13,714 nt of DNA from Balneolales bacterium (GTDB taxonomy: Bacteria > Bacteroidota > Rhodothermia > Balneolales > Natronogracilivirgulaceae), in NCBI GenBank assembly GCA_007131535.1, contig SLQI01000405.1, forward strand, positions 1-13,714, in the 5' to 3' direction. The translations under genes were made by a program, and so were the position numbers. Within the stretch, counting starts at the first letter, position 1; each line of letters begins with the position of its first letter. Positions 1-6,055 of the stretch are shown here, one piece after another. A model generated the notes under the pieces. The model had not been told where the DNA came from and did no database searches. It was given only the letters and a program-made list of their open reading frames with translations.

Positions 1-173
1 GAGAAACCTATTAAGAGTTCAATAATTATTAAAATTACTAAGCTGTACTCGTTAATGCTTAAAATCGAGTTAATTACTTCTAAGTAATTCTTTGGGTTTA
101 TTGCTTTCTCTGTTCCAGTATAAAGTAAAGCTAAACCAATGACTATTCTTAGTATTGTTTGTACTATCTGCAT
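1..173 (-). CDS. MauE/DoxX-like redox-associated membrane protein (5'-partial in window, C-terminus missing)
   Basis: An open frame starts at the ATG 3 nt after the TAG stop of the propeller gene (177-179) and runs off the left edge after 57 complete codons. The product opens with a hydrophobic helix (about residues 5-19), followed by a Gly-x-x-Lys turn (G20, K23) and Pro27, and a second hydrophobic helix (about 44-57) with a buried Glu52. That layout, short helix, G-x-x-K, loop, then a Glu-containing helix, is typical of the DoxX/MauE superfamily of four-helix membrane proteins. MauE is needed to form the many disulfides of methylamine dehydrogenase, so the family is linked to envelope thiol oxidation. 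The near-overlap with the propeller gene implies co-transcription. The rest of the protein is outside the window, so the choice between MauE and DoxX rests on the N-terminus only. Confidence 0.6.
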   Translation of the reverse strand, partial: MQIVQTILRIVIGLALLYTGTEKAINPKNYLEVINSILSINEYSLVILIIIELLIGF

Positions 174-176
174 AAC

Positions 177-1157
177 CTAAAACTCAATTGTTATTCTGTG
201 AAAGCCGATTTCAGGATCCCGAAAATGAGCTATGATTTCATTTTCGTTAACTTGATACAGGTTCCGGATTTGCCCCGGAAAACCCAGGTCTTCAGCCCAG
301 GCCTGACAGGTAGGTTCCAATGTTGTTTTATTGAGCAATACTAATTTTGAAATTAGATCTCTTACCCAAGGTTGTCCCTCCTCGGCATCTCTGACGTCGT
401 ATGCACGATATAACAGGTAATCGTCCATAGGGAATGCTTCTCTACCGCCACCTTGTATTCTTACTGGTGCAGCATATTCACCTTCATGTACAGGGGTCTC
501 GATAAAGTCAAGCTCAATATCAACTCGATCAGTGACCTTGCCGTCGTATTCGGTAAAAATAATTTTAGGGGGATAAAAATAAGGATATACGATCTTATCA
601 TCCGAAACGGTAAACAAGTCACTTTCACCGGTGCGTGCTATGAATTGATCCTCGTAAGCCTTCCGATCTATGATATTTTTCTGATATTGGTATTCACCAT
701 CCTCACGCTTATAGACCGAAATTAGTTTATTGTTGTGTGAAAACGGAAAATAATTGATAAATAAATAGGTGCCGTCAGAGTTTGAGTCCACGAAACTGGG
801 CATTGCATCGAGGGTCTCCTCCTGGATGACATTGTTATCTTTGTCAAGTACCACAAATTTGTATTCTTCTCTGTCGAGCAATACCAAGTGATCGCCTGCG
901 AGGGCGAAGTCCATACCAAAGGCGATTTCTCCCGGTCCTCTGCCTTCTCCTAAACCATACTTACGGATTCGTTCTCCGGAGTAATCAAATTTGTGGATAT
1001 AATATTCATCCCAGTCTTTCAGGTATATCCGGTCCTCGGTAGCTTCTATATTGGCAACCGAGGAGATGTGAATTTTTTCATGAACATTGAAAAGTTCTTC
1101 GAATTGAACTTCCGGAAAGCAATCTGAAATTGTCAGCAGTAGTAGTAGACTCAACAT
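177..1157 (-). CDS. 6-bladed beta-propeller protein, secreted or lipoprotein-like
   Basis: The product is 326 aa. A hydrophobic N-terminus of five Leu in a row leads to Cys13, which could be a lipobox, although Asp at -1 is unusual. The body has beta-propeller spacing, with repeated I/V-x-L-D and Y-x-I-H-K-F-type strands. It carries the signature loop Gly-x-Gly-x-Gly-Pro-Gly-Glu (residues 70-77), common to Bacteroidota 6-bladed propeller proteins (BF2867-like). Such proteins are exported and often sit next to small leader peptides of the NVEALA type. No catalytic motif is visible, so a binding or scaffold role is inferred. The ATG at 1157 has no Shine-Dalgarno and gives no positively charged n-region. 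The frame stays open for 12 more codons upstream (to a TAA), including a CTG 3 codons back and Lys/His codons, so the true start may be non-ATG. It lies behind a terminator-like hairpin and just before the MauE/DoxX-like gene. Confidence 0.8.
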   Translation of the reverse strand: MLSLLLLLTISDCFPEVQFEELFNVHEKIHISSVANIEATEDRIYLKDWDEYYIHKFDYSGERIRKYGLGEGRGPGEIAFGMDFALAGDHLVLLDREEYKFVVLDKDNNVIQEETLDAMPSFVDSNSDGTYLFINYFPFSHNNKLISVYKREDGEYQYQKNIIDRKAYEDQFIARTGESDLFTVSDDKIVYPYFYPPKIIFTEYDGKVTDRVDIELDFIETPVHEGEYAAPVRIQGGGREAFPMDDYLLYRAYDVRDAEEGQPWVRDLISKLVLLNKTTLEPTCQAWAEDLGFPGQIRNLYQVNENEIIAHFRDPEIGFHRITIEF

Positions 1158-1201
1158 TGGGCACAGGTGTTTGGTTAATAATGATGAAGTTATTTAATTG
1201 A

Positions 1202-1250
1202 GAAAAAATGCAGGCAAAGTGCTTTATTTAGATTTGTTGCACTTTGCCTG
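1202..1250 (-). terminator. Intrinsic terminator or attenuator between peptide genes and propeller gene
   Basis: Two perfect 12-bp arms, CAGGCAAAGTGC (1211-1222) and its exact reverse complement (1239-1250), enclose a 16-nt loop. On the minus strand the stem starts 6 nt after the stop of the 77-aa peptide gene and is followed by CA and six T. This is a textbook rho-independent terminator. Only about 45 nt separate it from the propeller start, which leaves little room for another promoter. Partial read-through is therefore likely, giving abundant peptide mRNA and less propeller/MauE mRNA. Confidence 0.8.
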
Positions 1251-1256
1251 ATTGTT

Positions 1257-1490
1257 TTAATCCTCTCCTTCTTGATCTTCCGGTAAACATAAGATACATG
1301 TATGTGCTGCGCCATCTGTGCAATTATCGGTAAAACACTCAAATGCAACAGCTACTTCACTGGACCAGTCGCATTGACCAATATTGCCACAATCTTCAAC
1401 ATCACCGATGGCATAGATATTATTGGCCGCGAAGCCAGCCACTACCAAAACTAAACTTATAACGATAAAACGTAGATTTTTACGAAACAT
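1257..1490 (-). CDS. Secreted six-cysteine peptide A (NVEALA-like precursor), 77 aa
   Basis: This small precursor has a basic n-region (F-R-K-N-L-R), a hydrophobic core (about 8-22) and a likely signal cleavage after NNIYA (Ala27). The mature part of about 50 aa has Cys at 34, 40, 52, 57, 65 and 68 (spacing C-x5-C-x11-C-x4-C-x7-C-x2-C), a conserved E-V-A-V stretch (45-48), an H-x-C-x-x-C-L motif (63-69) and a very acidic tail. It is clearly paralogous to the neighbouring 76-aa peptide, whose stop lies 18 nt upstream. The N-I-x-A-I cleavage region recalls the Bacteroidota NVEALA leader family, but I would call it only NVEALA-like. The even cysteine number and signal peptide fit disulfide bonding outside the cytoplasm. 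Metal binding or peptide modification are alternatives. An AGGG precedes the ATG. Function unknown. Confidence 0.8.
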   Translation of the reverse strand: MFRKNLRFIVISLVLVVAGFAANNIYAIGDVEDCGNIGQCDWSSEVAVAFECFTDNCTDGAAHTCILCLPEDQEGED

Positions 1491-1508
1491 AACTTTGCCC
1501 TACATTTG

Positions 1509-1739
1509 TCAATCTTCAACTTCACCGTCATCTTCCAAACACAAGACACATGAATGGCCAGAGCCGTATGTGCATGTTGTAGTCTCACATGGGAAGCTGA
1601 CAGCTACTTCCCCTTCGTCGCAATAGGCATGATTATCACACCATCTATCAGATGGGATTGCGTGGATATTACTCAAGCCCATCGAAGCAATTGATAAAGT
1701 GAATGCCAGTGTTATAGCGTATATGACCTTATTTTTCAT
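1509..1739 (-). CDS. Secreted six-cysteine peptide B (NVEALA-like precursor), 76 aa
   Basis: This is the first gene of the minus-strand cassette. It has a Lys-rich n-region (M-K-N-K), a hydrophobic stretch (about 5-22) and a likely signal cleavage after SNIHA (Ala27). The mature part carries Cys at 34, 40, 51, 56, 64 and 67 (C-x5-C-x10-C-x4-C-x7-C-x2-C), the same plan as peptide A with one residue fewer between the second and third Cys. Shared positions include E-V-A-V (44-47), G-x-x-H-S-C-V-L-C-L (59-68) and an acidic tail ending in E-D. The leader is less conserved than the cysteine frame, which suggests an old tandem duplication under selection for the Cys pattern. The upstream AT-rich region holds a palindrome and a direct repeat that may control the cassette. 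Function unknown. An exported redox, metal-binding or signalling peptide are all possible. Confidence 0.8.
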   Translation of the reverse strand: MKNKVIYAITLAFTLSIASMGLSNIHAIPSDRWCDNHAYCDEGEVAVSFPCETTTCTYGSGHSCVLCLEDDGEVED

Positions 1740-1762
1740 AGGGTGTTATTTTTAATGGTGAT

Positions 1763-1840
1763 TTGATTAAATCAACATTAGTTATACTATAAAACTAAAA
1801 TGTAGTTGACATGTAAAATAAGGTGAATAATTAGGTGAAT
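1763..1840 (-). promoter_or_regulatory. Putative control region of the peptide cassette
   Basis: This is the AT-rich stretch upstream of the peptide B start. It contains a 13-bp palindrome TTGATTAAATCAA (1763-1775, 24-36 nt before the ATG) and two exact 8-bp direct repeats AGGTGAAT (1821-1828 and 1833-1840) set 12 bp apart. A TAGTTTTA partial match to the Bacteroidota -7 box lies between them on the minus strand. Direct repeats with about one helical turn of spacing are typical of response-regulator sites. No regulator can be named. Confidence 0.35.
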
Positions 1841-1895
1841 TTTTTTCATATTTAATCATTGAAAATTAGAGAAGGATAACAGGGGTTTAAAGCAG

Positions 1896-1925
1896 ATTGC
1901 TGATCCGGTGCCGGTGCACAGCAAT
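1896..1925. repeat. Small inverted repeat downstream of pullulanase
   Basis: ATTGCTG (1896-1902) and CAGCAAT (1919-1925) form a 7-bp perfect stem around a 16-nt loop that is itself GC-rich. With the stronger hairpin at 1950-1977 it could mark the 3' end of the pullulanase transcript, but no T-run follows, so the role is uncertain. Confidence 0.3.
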
Positions 1926-1949
1926 GTGAAGTGAGTTGAACCTACCTAT

Positions 1950-1977
1950 ACCTGCCAGATCCGGAGACCTGGCAGGT
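1950..1977. repeat. ACCTGCCAG/CTGGCAGGT palindromic hairpin (REP-like)
   Basis: There is a perfect 9-bp stem (1950-1958 with 1969-1977) and a 10-nt loop, starting 8 nt past the stop of the pullulanase gene on its transcribed strand. There is no following T-tract, so it is not a classic terminator. Stems of the ACCTG(A/C)CAGGT kind are frequent intergenic dispersed palindromes in Bacteroidota genomes. It may stabilise the mRNA 3' end or act with Rho. Confidence 0.6.
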
Positions 1978-1984
1978 GGATTGA

Positions 1985-4849
1985 TCAGTTACACACAAAC
2001 TCACCTTGTTCGTCATCTTGTTCGCGCACGAAGACGGCTGCTGTCAGCGCAGGGATGGTGAACGTTCCGTCATCCACAGATGCTGATTGTACGCCGCTAT
2101 CCACGCTGTGCATATGTGCATCGTGCAGACGCATATCTTCCAGATCCAGCTCGTAGGATTGCTCTTCGTTGTCTGCATTGAACAGTACGAGAATACCATC
2201 ATAATTATCATCCAGCGGATCGCCGGCGCAAGCTCCGTCGGAAATGGTCATGGCCATGATACCCGGCTGCTGGTCGGGTCCGGTGTTGTGAAATTTGACC
2301 CGGCGGTTTACTTCGTCAGCCGTTTCGAGCCGGAAGAGCGGTGAGCTGTATCGAACTTCCAACTGCTCACGGAACAGCCGGTTTGCGCGCTCCATGTGCT
2401 CTTTCTCCACATTGATGACATCACTGGTCAAAAACTCGCGCATTTCGTCCCAGCGATCTTCATTGTCCCATCCCGGAGGCAGGCCCTGACCCCAAAGATG
2501 TCGTTCAAGTGAAAAGTCAACGGCATTATACCAGTCGCCGGAGTCAAAGCTGTTACGGTCTAATGATTTTGAGCGGAGAATATCGCTTCCCATTTGGTAG
2601 AACGGTACGCCCTGACCGTAATTGATGAACGCATTGCTGAGTACGTGAACCCGCACGCGATCTTCCATAGAAAAGTCATCAGGAAGCTTGACCTGAGTGT
2701 TGTCCCACAGCGTTTCGTTGTCGTGTTTATCAATATAATTGACCGACTCCTGGGGATCTCCGGCAAAACCTATTTGATCTTCGCTTCCATCAACCTGTTC
2801 GCCGGTTCGGTTAATGTATTCGTAGCTGCTCAGGTTGCCGGCCATGCCTACGCGAATCCGGTCGGCATCGTAAAGCAGGCTTTCGAGTTGCTCTTCTTCA
2901 CTGTCCTGTTCTGCCTCGTTCGGAAACAGATAACGGCCATTGGCAAAACCCTGGAACCGACCGGTATCGGTGAAATTGCCACCGCGGACGCCATCTCTCA
3001 AACGATCATTAAAATTGCCGATGCCGGTGCCACCCATGTTGAACTGCGTCGCCTGATCAAAAATCCGGTCGTCGGCCACTTCTCCGAAATTCCATCCCTC
3101 GCCGTAGATGTAGATATTTTCGCCATCTACGCCGTGCTCTTCGAGCGTCAGATTAGCCAGCTCGTGTTGCAGGTTTTCCATCACGTATCGGGGGTGGTGA
3201 CCCATTAAATCAAACCGGAAGGAATCGATTTTATAATGCTTCGCCCAAAGTTTAATCGAATCGATAATCAGCTTTTCCATCATATTAAACTCGGCGGCGG
3301 TGTTGTCGCAGCAGGTAGACGTTTCGATGTCTCCGGTAACCACATCATATCGGTGATAGTAGGTAGGTACGACCTTATCGAGAACCGAAAACCGTGATTC
3401 CACACCAGAAGCGAAGGTGTGATTATAAACAACATCCACAACCGTTTTCAGGCCGATTTCATCGAGCCCCTGGACCATTTTACGGGTTTCCAGAATGCGC
3501 TGGGCTCCTTTCGGTTCGGTAGCGTAACTGCCCTGGGGAGCGTTGAAATGGAACGGATCGTAGCCCCAATTGAATCCGTCATGCCAGGCCATTCCTTCCA
3601 TCCGCCCCGGATCGTTATAAGGCCTTTGGATTTCCTCTGTTGCCGGATCGTCTTCCGCCAATTCCTCGAAAACCTCCCAAATTTCACGGTCGCCGTAATA
3701 ATGACAGTCTGATTCCAGTCCGCCATAGTCGAGCACGTCACAGATTCGCTCGTAGGGATCAAAGACATCCACCCGGTCGGTGGTATCTTCTTTTACGGTA
3801 GCAATATCATTGATGGGCAAAAGGTGCAGGTGTGTCAGGCCGGATTGCTGCAATTGTTTGAGGTGGTTCATTCCGTCCGACAGCTCCCGGTCATTTTCAC
3901 CGGTGTAAGTGAAGGCCATGTAGGTGCCGCGATGTTCTTCCGGGATGGTTTCGTCGATGAGGCTGAAATCCCGCATGTGCGCTTCGTATACGGTGATATC
4001 AACGGGGTGGGGCTGTTCCTTGCGGATGTCTTCCCAGCCATCGGGTTTGAGTTCTTCGTCACCGGCCAGGTCCACAAACTGACTGTAGCGGCTGTCCGTT
4101 GCCAGGCTCACCGAATAAGGGTCGGTGACGACAAACGTGTTGATCTCATCGTTTTCGGGATGAAAAACCTCGATTTCAAACCGGTAAAACTTGCGGTCCG
4201 CCTCGAGATCTAAATCAAACTCCCAAACGCCGTGTGACGGCAGGTCCCGCTCAGCTTCAACGGTTTCGGTGTGATTTTTTCCCTCATCATACAACTTCAG
4301 TGAAACCGACTGCGCTGTCGGAGCCCAAAGTTTCAATTCGATACCGTCTTGATGGTAAACAGGCCCGAGATCACCGGTATAGGTGAAATAGTCGTCAATC
4401 ACCCCGTGTGTTTGGATGCGGGTAGCTTCTACCGGGGTGTGGTCTTCATCGTAGGCAACCGCAACAAGCTGGCTGCGCAGCGCTTCTTTAACGGAATCCG
4501 GATCTTCCGAAACATTAAAAACGGGTTCTTCGGCAATATGCCTGTATTGATCAGCTTGATGGCCCGATAGTATGCCATCTTCGCTGAGAGAAATGGATTC
4601 GCTTTCGGAAATACCTTCCTCGGCGACTACGATACCCGCTTCGGGTTGGTAGCGGATTTCAAAATATTCTGCTTCAGGGGCATCCACCCAAATCAGGCGA
4701 TCTCCGGAGATCCAGTGTGCCGCAGCATTTTCAAGAATGTTGTCGGCCGGGTCCGGGTCAGCTTCCGTTGGCTGACTTACTTCCGGCCGGCAGGCACTTA
4801 AAAACAGGGAGAAAATGGTGATGTAAAATAATAGGGTTGTGAGCTTCAT
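1985..4849 (-). CDS. pulA: Pullulanase-type alpha-1,6-glucosidase (GH13), lipoprotein
   Basis: This 954-aa enzyme should cleave alpha-1,6 branches of pullulan, starch or glycogen fragments at the envelope. A lipoprotein signal ends in L-S-A-C with Cys20. A pullulanase N2-like beta domain (about 42-135) is followed by a CBM48-like domain (about 165-250) and the catalytic barrel, with Y-E-A-H-M-R-D-F (288-295) and N-W-G-Y-D-P (427-432). The four GH13 regions are complete: D-V-V-Y-N-H (472-477), F-R-F-D with nucleophile Asp547, G-E-G-W with acid/base Glu584, and K-H-D-N with Asp710. A pullulanase C-terminal beta domain follows (about 780-954). It stands alone with its own promoter, without a SusC/SusD pair or other amylases in view. 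Length and motifs fit the PulA type I family. Surface or periplasmic location is inferred from the lipobox. Confidence 0.93.
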   Translation of the reverse strand: MKLTTLLFYITIFSLFLSACRPEVSQPTEADPDPADNILENAAAHWISGDRLIWVDAPEAEYFEIRYQPEAGIVVAEEGISESESISLSEDGILSGHQADQYRHIAEEPVFNVSEDPDSVKEALRSQLVAVAYDEDHTPVEATRIQTHGVIDDYFTYTGDLGPVYHQDGIELKLWAPTAQSVSLKLYDEGKNHTETVEAERDLPSHGVWEFDLDLEADRKFYRFEIEVFHPENDEINTFVVTDPYSVSLATDSRYSQFVDLAGDEELKPDGWEDIRKEQPHPVDITVYEAHMRDFSLIDETIPEEHRGTYMAFTYTGENDRELSDGMNHLKQLQQSGLTHLHLLPINDIATVKEDTTDRVDVFDPYERICDVLDYGGLESDCHYYGDREIWEVFEELAEDDPATEEIQRPYNDPGRMEGMAWHDGFNWGYDPFHFNAPQGSYATEPKGAQRILETRKMVQGLDEIGLKTVVDVVYNHTFASGVESRFSVLDKVVPTYYHRYDVVTGDIETSTCCDNTAAEFNMMEKLIIDSIKLWAKHYKIDSFRFDLMGHHPRYVMENLQHELANLTLEEHGVDGENIYIYGEGWNFGEVADDRIFDQATQFNMGGTGIGNFNDRLRDGVRGGNFTDTGRFQGFANGRYLFPNEAEQDSEEEQLESLLYDADRIRVGMAGNLSSYEYINRTGEQVDGSEDQIGFAGDPQESVNYIDKHDNETLWDNTQVKLPDDFSMEDRVRVHVLSNAFINYGQGVPFYQMGSDILRSKSLDRNSFDSGDWYNAVDFSLERHLWGQGLPPGWDNEDRWDEMREFLTSDVINVEKEHMERANRLFREQLEVRYSSPLFRLETADEVNRRVKFHNTGPDQQPGIMAMTISDGACAGDPLDDNYDGILVLFNADNEEQSYELDLEDMRLHDAHMHSVDSGVQSASVDDGTFTIPALTAAVFVREQDDEQGEFVCN

Positions 4850-4949
4850 ATAAATTTTGCTTTTACAGCCTGGGTTGGCTTTTTTTACCGGTTATGGATG
4901 GTCTAACTTCTTGTGCCAATTACCGGTAGTGTTGAGTGACTAACCTAAG

Positions 4950-4964
4950 CTCCAAATATAGGAG
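4950..4964 (-). promoter_or_regulatory. Pullulanase promoter -7 box inside a CTCC/GGAG palindrome
   Basis: On the minus strand the octamer TATATTTG (4953-4960) matches the Bacteroidota -7 consensus TAnnTTTG exactly. A TTA lies 18 nt further upstream instead of the usual -33 TTG. The box is framed by the inverted repeat CTCC-n7-GGAG (4950-4964), which could be an operator. Transcription would start about 100 nt before the pulA ATG. The rest of 4850-5291 holds no gene, only this promoter and the interspersed repeat at 5013-5161. Confidence 0.5.
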
Positions 4965-5012
4965 TTCTTAGTCTAATTTAATAGGATAGGTTGGGTTTGT
5001 TTGGTTCTCGAC

Positions 5013-5161
5013 CTCTGCAATCTAAAATCACAAATCACCAATCTGCTATCTCACTGAATGATTTAGATAGGTGCTAAGGCTACCCGATTCAGCCCAACGT
5101 CAACATCCAGCCTATTCGAACAGATATCAGATTGGTGATTGCAGATAGCAGATTGCAGATG
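5013..5161. repeat. Non-coding interspersed (MITE-like) element, copy 1
   Basis: This element has imperfect inverted ends. The left arm (5013-5050) begins CTGCAATCT and continues with ATCACCAATCTGCTATC. The right arm (5123-5161) reads back as CATCTGCAATCTGC and ATCACCAATCTG. A second copy in the same orientation lies at 10287-10430. Matching landmarks are CACAAATC, TCTGCTATCTC, GATTTAG, the TTCGAA/TTCGAATA segment and TTGATTGCAGA-like ends. It encodes no protein. The right arm contains GATTGCAGAT twice with a 14-nt period (5137 and 5151). Short length, terminal inverted repeats and intergenic placement suggest a MITE or other mobilised repeat, but no target-site duplication was identified. 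Confidence 0.6.
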
Positions 5162-5291
5162 TTTTGGACTGAAACAGCTTATCACAAAAACCTATTGATC
5201 AAAAAAATCTGCCACACAACCCATAGGTTTCCAGAAGAAAATTTCTTAGACTTTGTGCATCATCAAAAAAACTTAAGTTCTGTCGATATAT

Positions 5292-6023
5292 ATGGCTGAG
5301 TCGCAACATATTGAACGTGAATTCAAGGAATGGTGGAGTCCCAGTTTAGGTCGGGATATGGAGCTTATACGCTACGGATATTCCGGTACCCCGATTCTCG
5401 CATTTCCCGGCAACGAAGGACGCTATTACGATTGGGAAAATCATGGTTTGACTGATGCACTCGATGTTCAGTTAAAGAAAGGGTACAACCAGCTTATTAC
5501 GATAGACTCTGTTGATAAAGAGAGTCTGCTGAATAAAAATGTGGAACCCGAAATTCGTATTGGCCGGTATAAGCAGTACTTGAGCTATGTGGTAGAGGAG
5601 GTCATCCCCAATATTTATGATCAGACACAGTACCGGTTTCTCATAGTTACCGGATTTAATATGGGGGCTTTACATGCTATGAATTTAGCTCTTCATCATC
5701 CCCGAAAAGTTAATAAGCTGCTGGCAATGAGCGGGGTTTATTCTCTGCAAAGTTTGTGGGAAGAAACCACAGACAGCCAGACTCGAAAGTATAGCCCGCT
5801 GGATTTTGTTGCCCATCCCGCTAACAACGAATATTTGAGCAAAATGGGCGGAATGGATATCCGGCTTGTTGCTTCCCGGTTCGAACCGGAGTTTGATCAA
5901 ACCGAAAAGTTAAGCTACTGGTTCAACAGCAGAATGGTAGCTCATCAGTTTGATACATGGGAAGATGAGGCTATGAAAGACTGGCAGCTATGGGGTGAGA
6001 TGTTGAAATTGCACATACCTTAG
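5292..6023 (+). CDS. Esterase-like alpha/beta-hydrolase, probable pseudoenzyme
   Basis: This 243-aa cytoplasmic protein resembles the COG4947-type esterase family. It has the W-W-S-P-S-L-G-R-D-M-E-L start (14-25), the F-P-G-N-E-G-R oxyanion-side loop (38-44), I-D-S-V-D (71-75), the elbow region (119-131) and a C-terminal D-W-Q-L-W (230-234). In the family, as I recall it, the elbow is G-x-S-x-G and the His precedes D-W-P-L-W. Here the elbow is G-F-N-M-G with Asn at position 123, and position 229 before D-W is Lys. Both catalytic positions therefore look lost while the fold motifs remain, pointing to a non-catalytic binding or regulatory role. It is the first gene of a five-gene run, 32 nt before accC. 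The ATG lacks a clear Shine-Dalgarno, and I could not place a convincing promoter upstream. Confidence 0.75.
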   Translation: MAESQHIEREFKEWWSPSLGRDMELIRYGYSGTPILAFPGNEGRYYDWENHGLTDALDVQLKKGYNQLITIDSVDKESLLNKNVEPEIRIGRYKQYLSYVVEEVIPNIYDQTQYRFLIVTGFNMGALHAMNLALHHPRKVNKLLAMSGVYSLQSLWEETTDSQTRKYSPLDFVAHPANNEYLSKMGGMDIRLVASRFEPEFDQTEKLSYWFNSRMVAHQFDTWEDEAMKDWQLWGEMLKLHIP

Positions 6024-6055
6024 TATCTTCACCGGTCGGAAACCAAATTTACATT

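Noticed and set aside
1257..1739. Cytochrome c-like heme sites in the peptides
   Set aside because: The order is His-x-Cys-x-x-Cys, not Cys-x-x-Cys-His, so there is no canonical heme attachment motif.
1806..1833. Plus-strand TTGACA followed by an AT-rich stretch, resembling a sigma-70 promoter
   Set aside because: No plus-strand gene lies downstream, the -10 part is poor, and the host appears to use TAnnTTTG boxes.
2594..3208. 204-codon plus-strand open frame
   Set aside because: It lies wholly opposite the catalytic part of the pullulanase gene, which has complete GH13 motifs. The antisense translation has no recognisable domain.
5137..5160. Two GATTGCAGAT units as a start of a CRISPR array
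   Set aside because: There are only two short units with a 4-nt gap, and they are part of the inverted arm of the interspersed element.
5195..5256. Possible promoter of the five-gene operon (TTG, TAGGTTTC, TAGACTTTG)
   Set aside because: Each box is imperfect or wrongly spaced. No pair matches TTG-n19/20-TAnnTTTG, so I do not annotate it.
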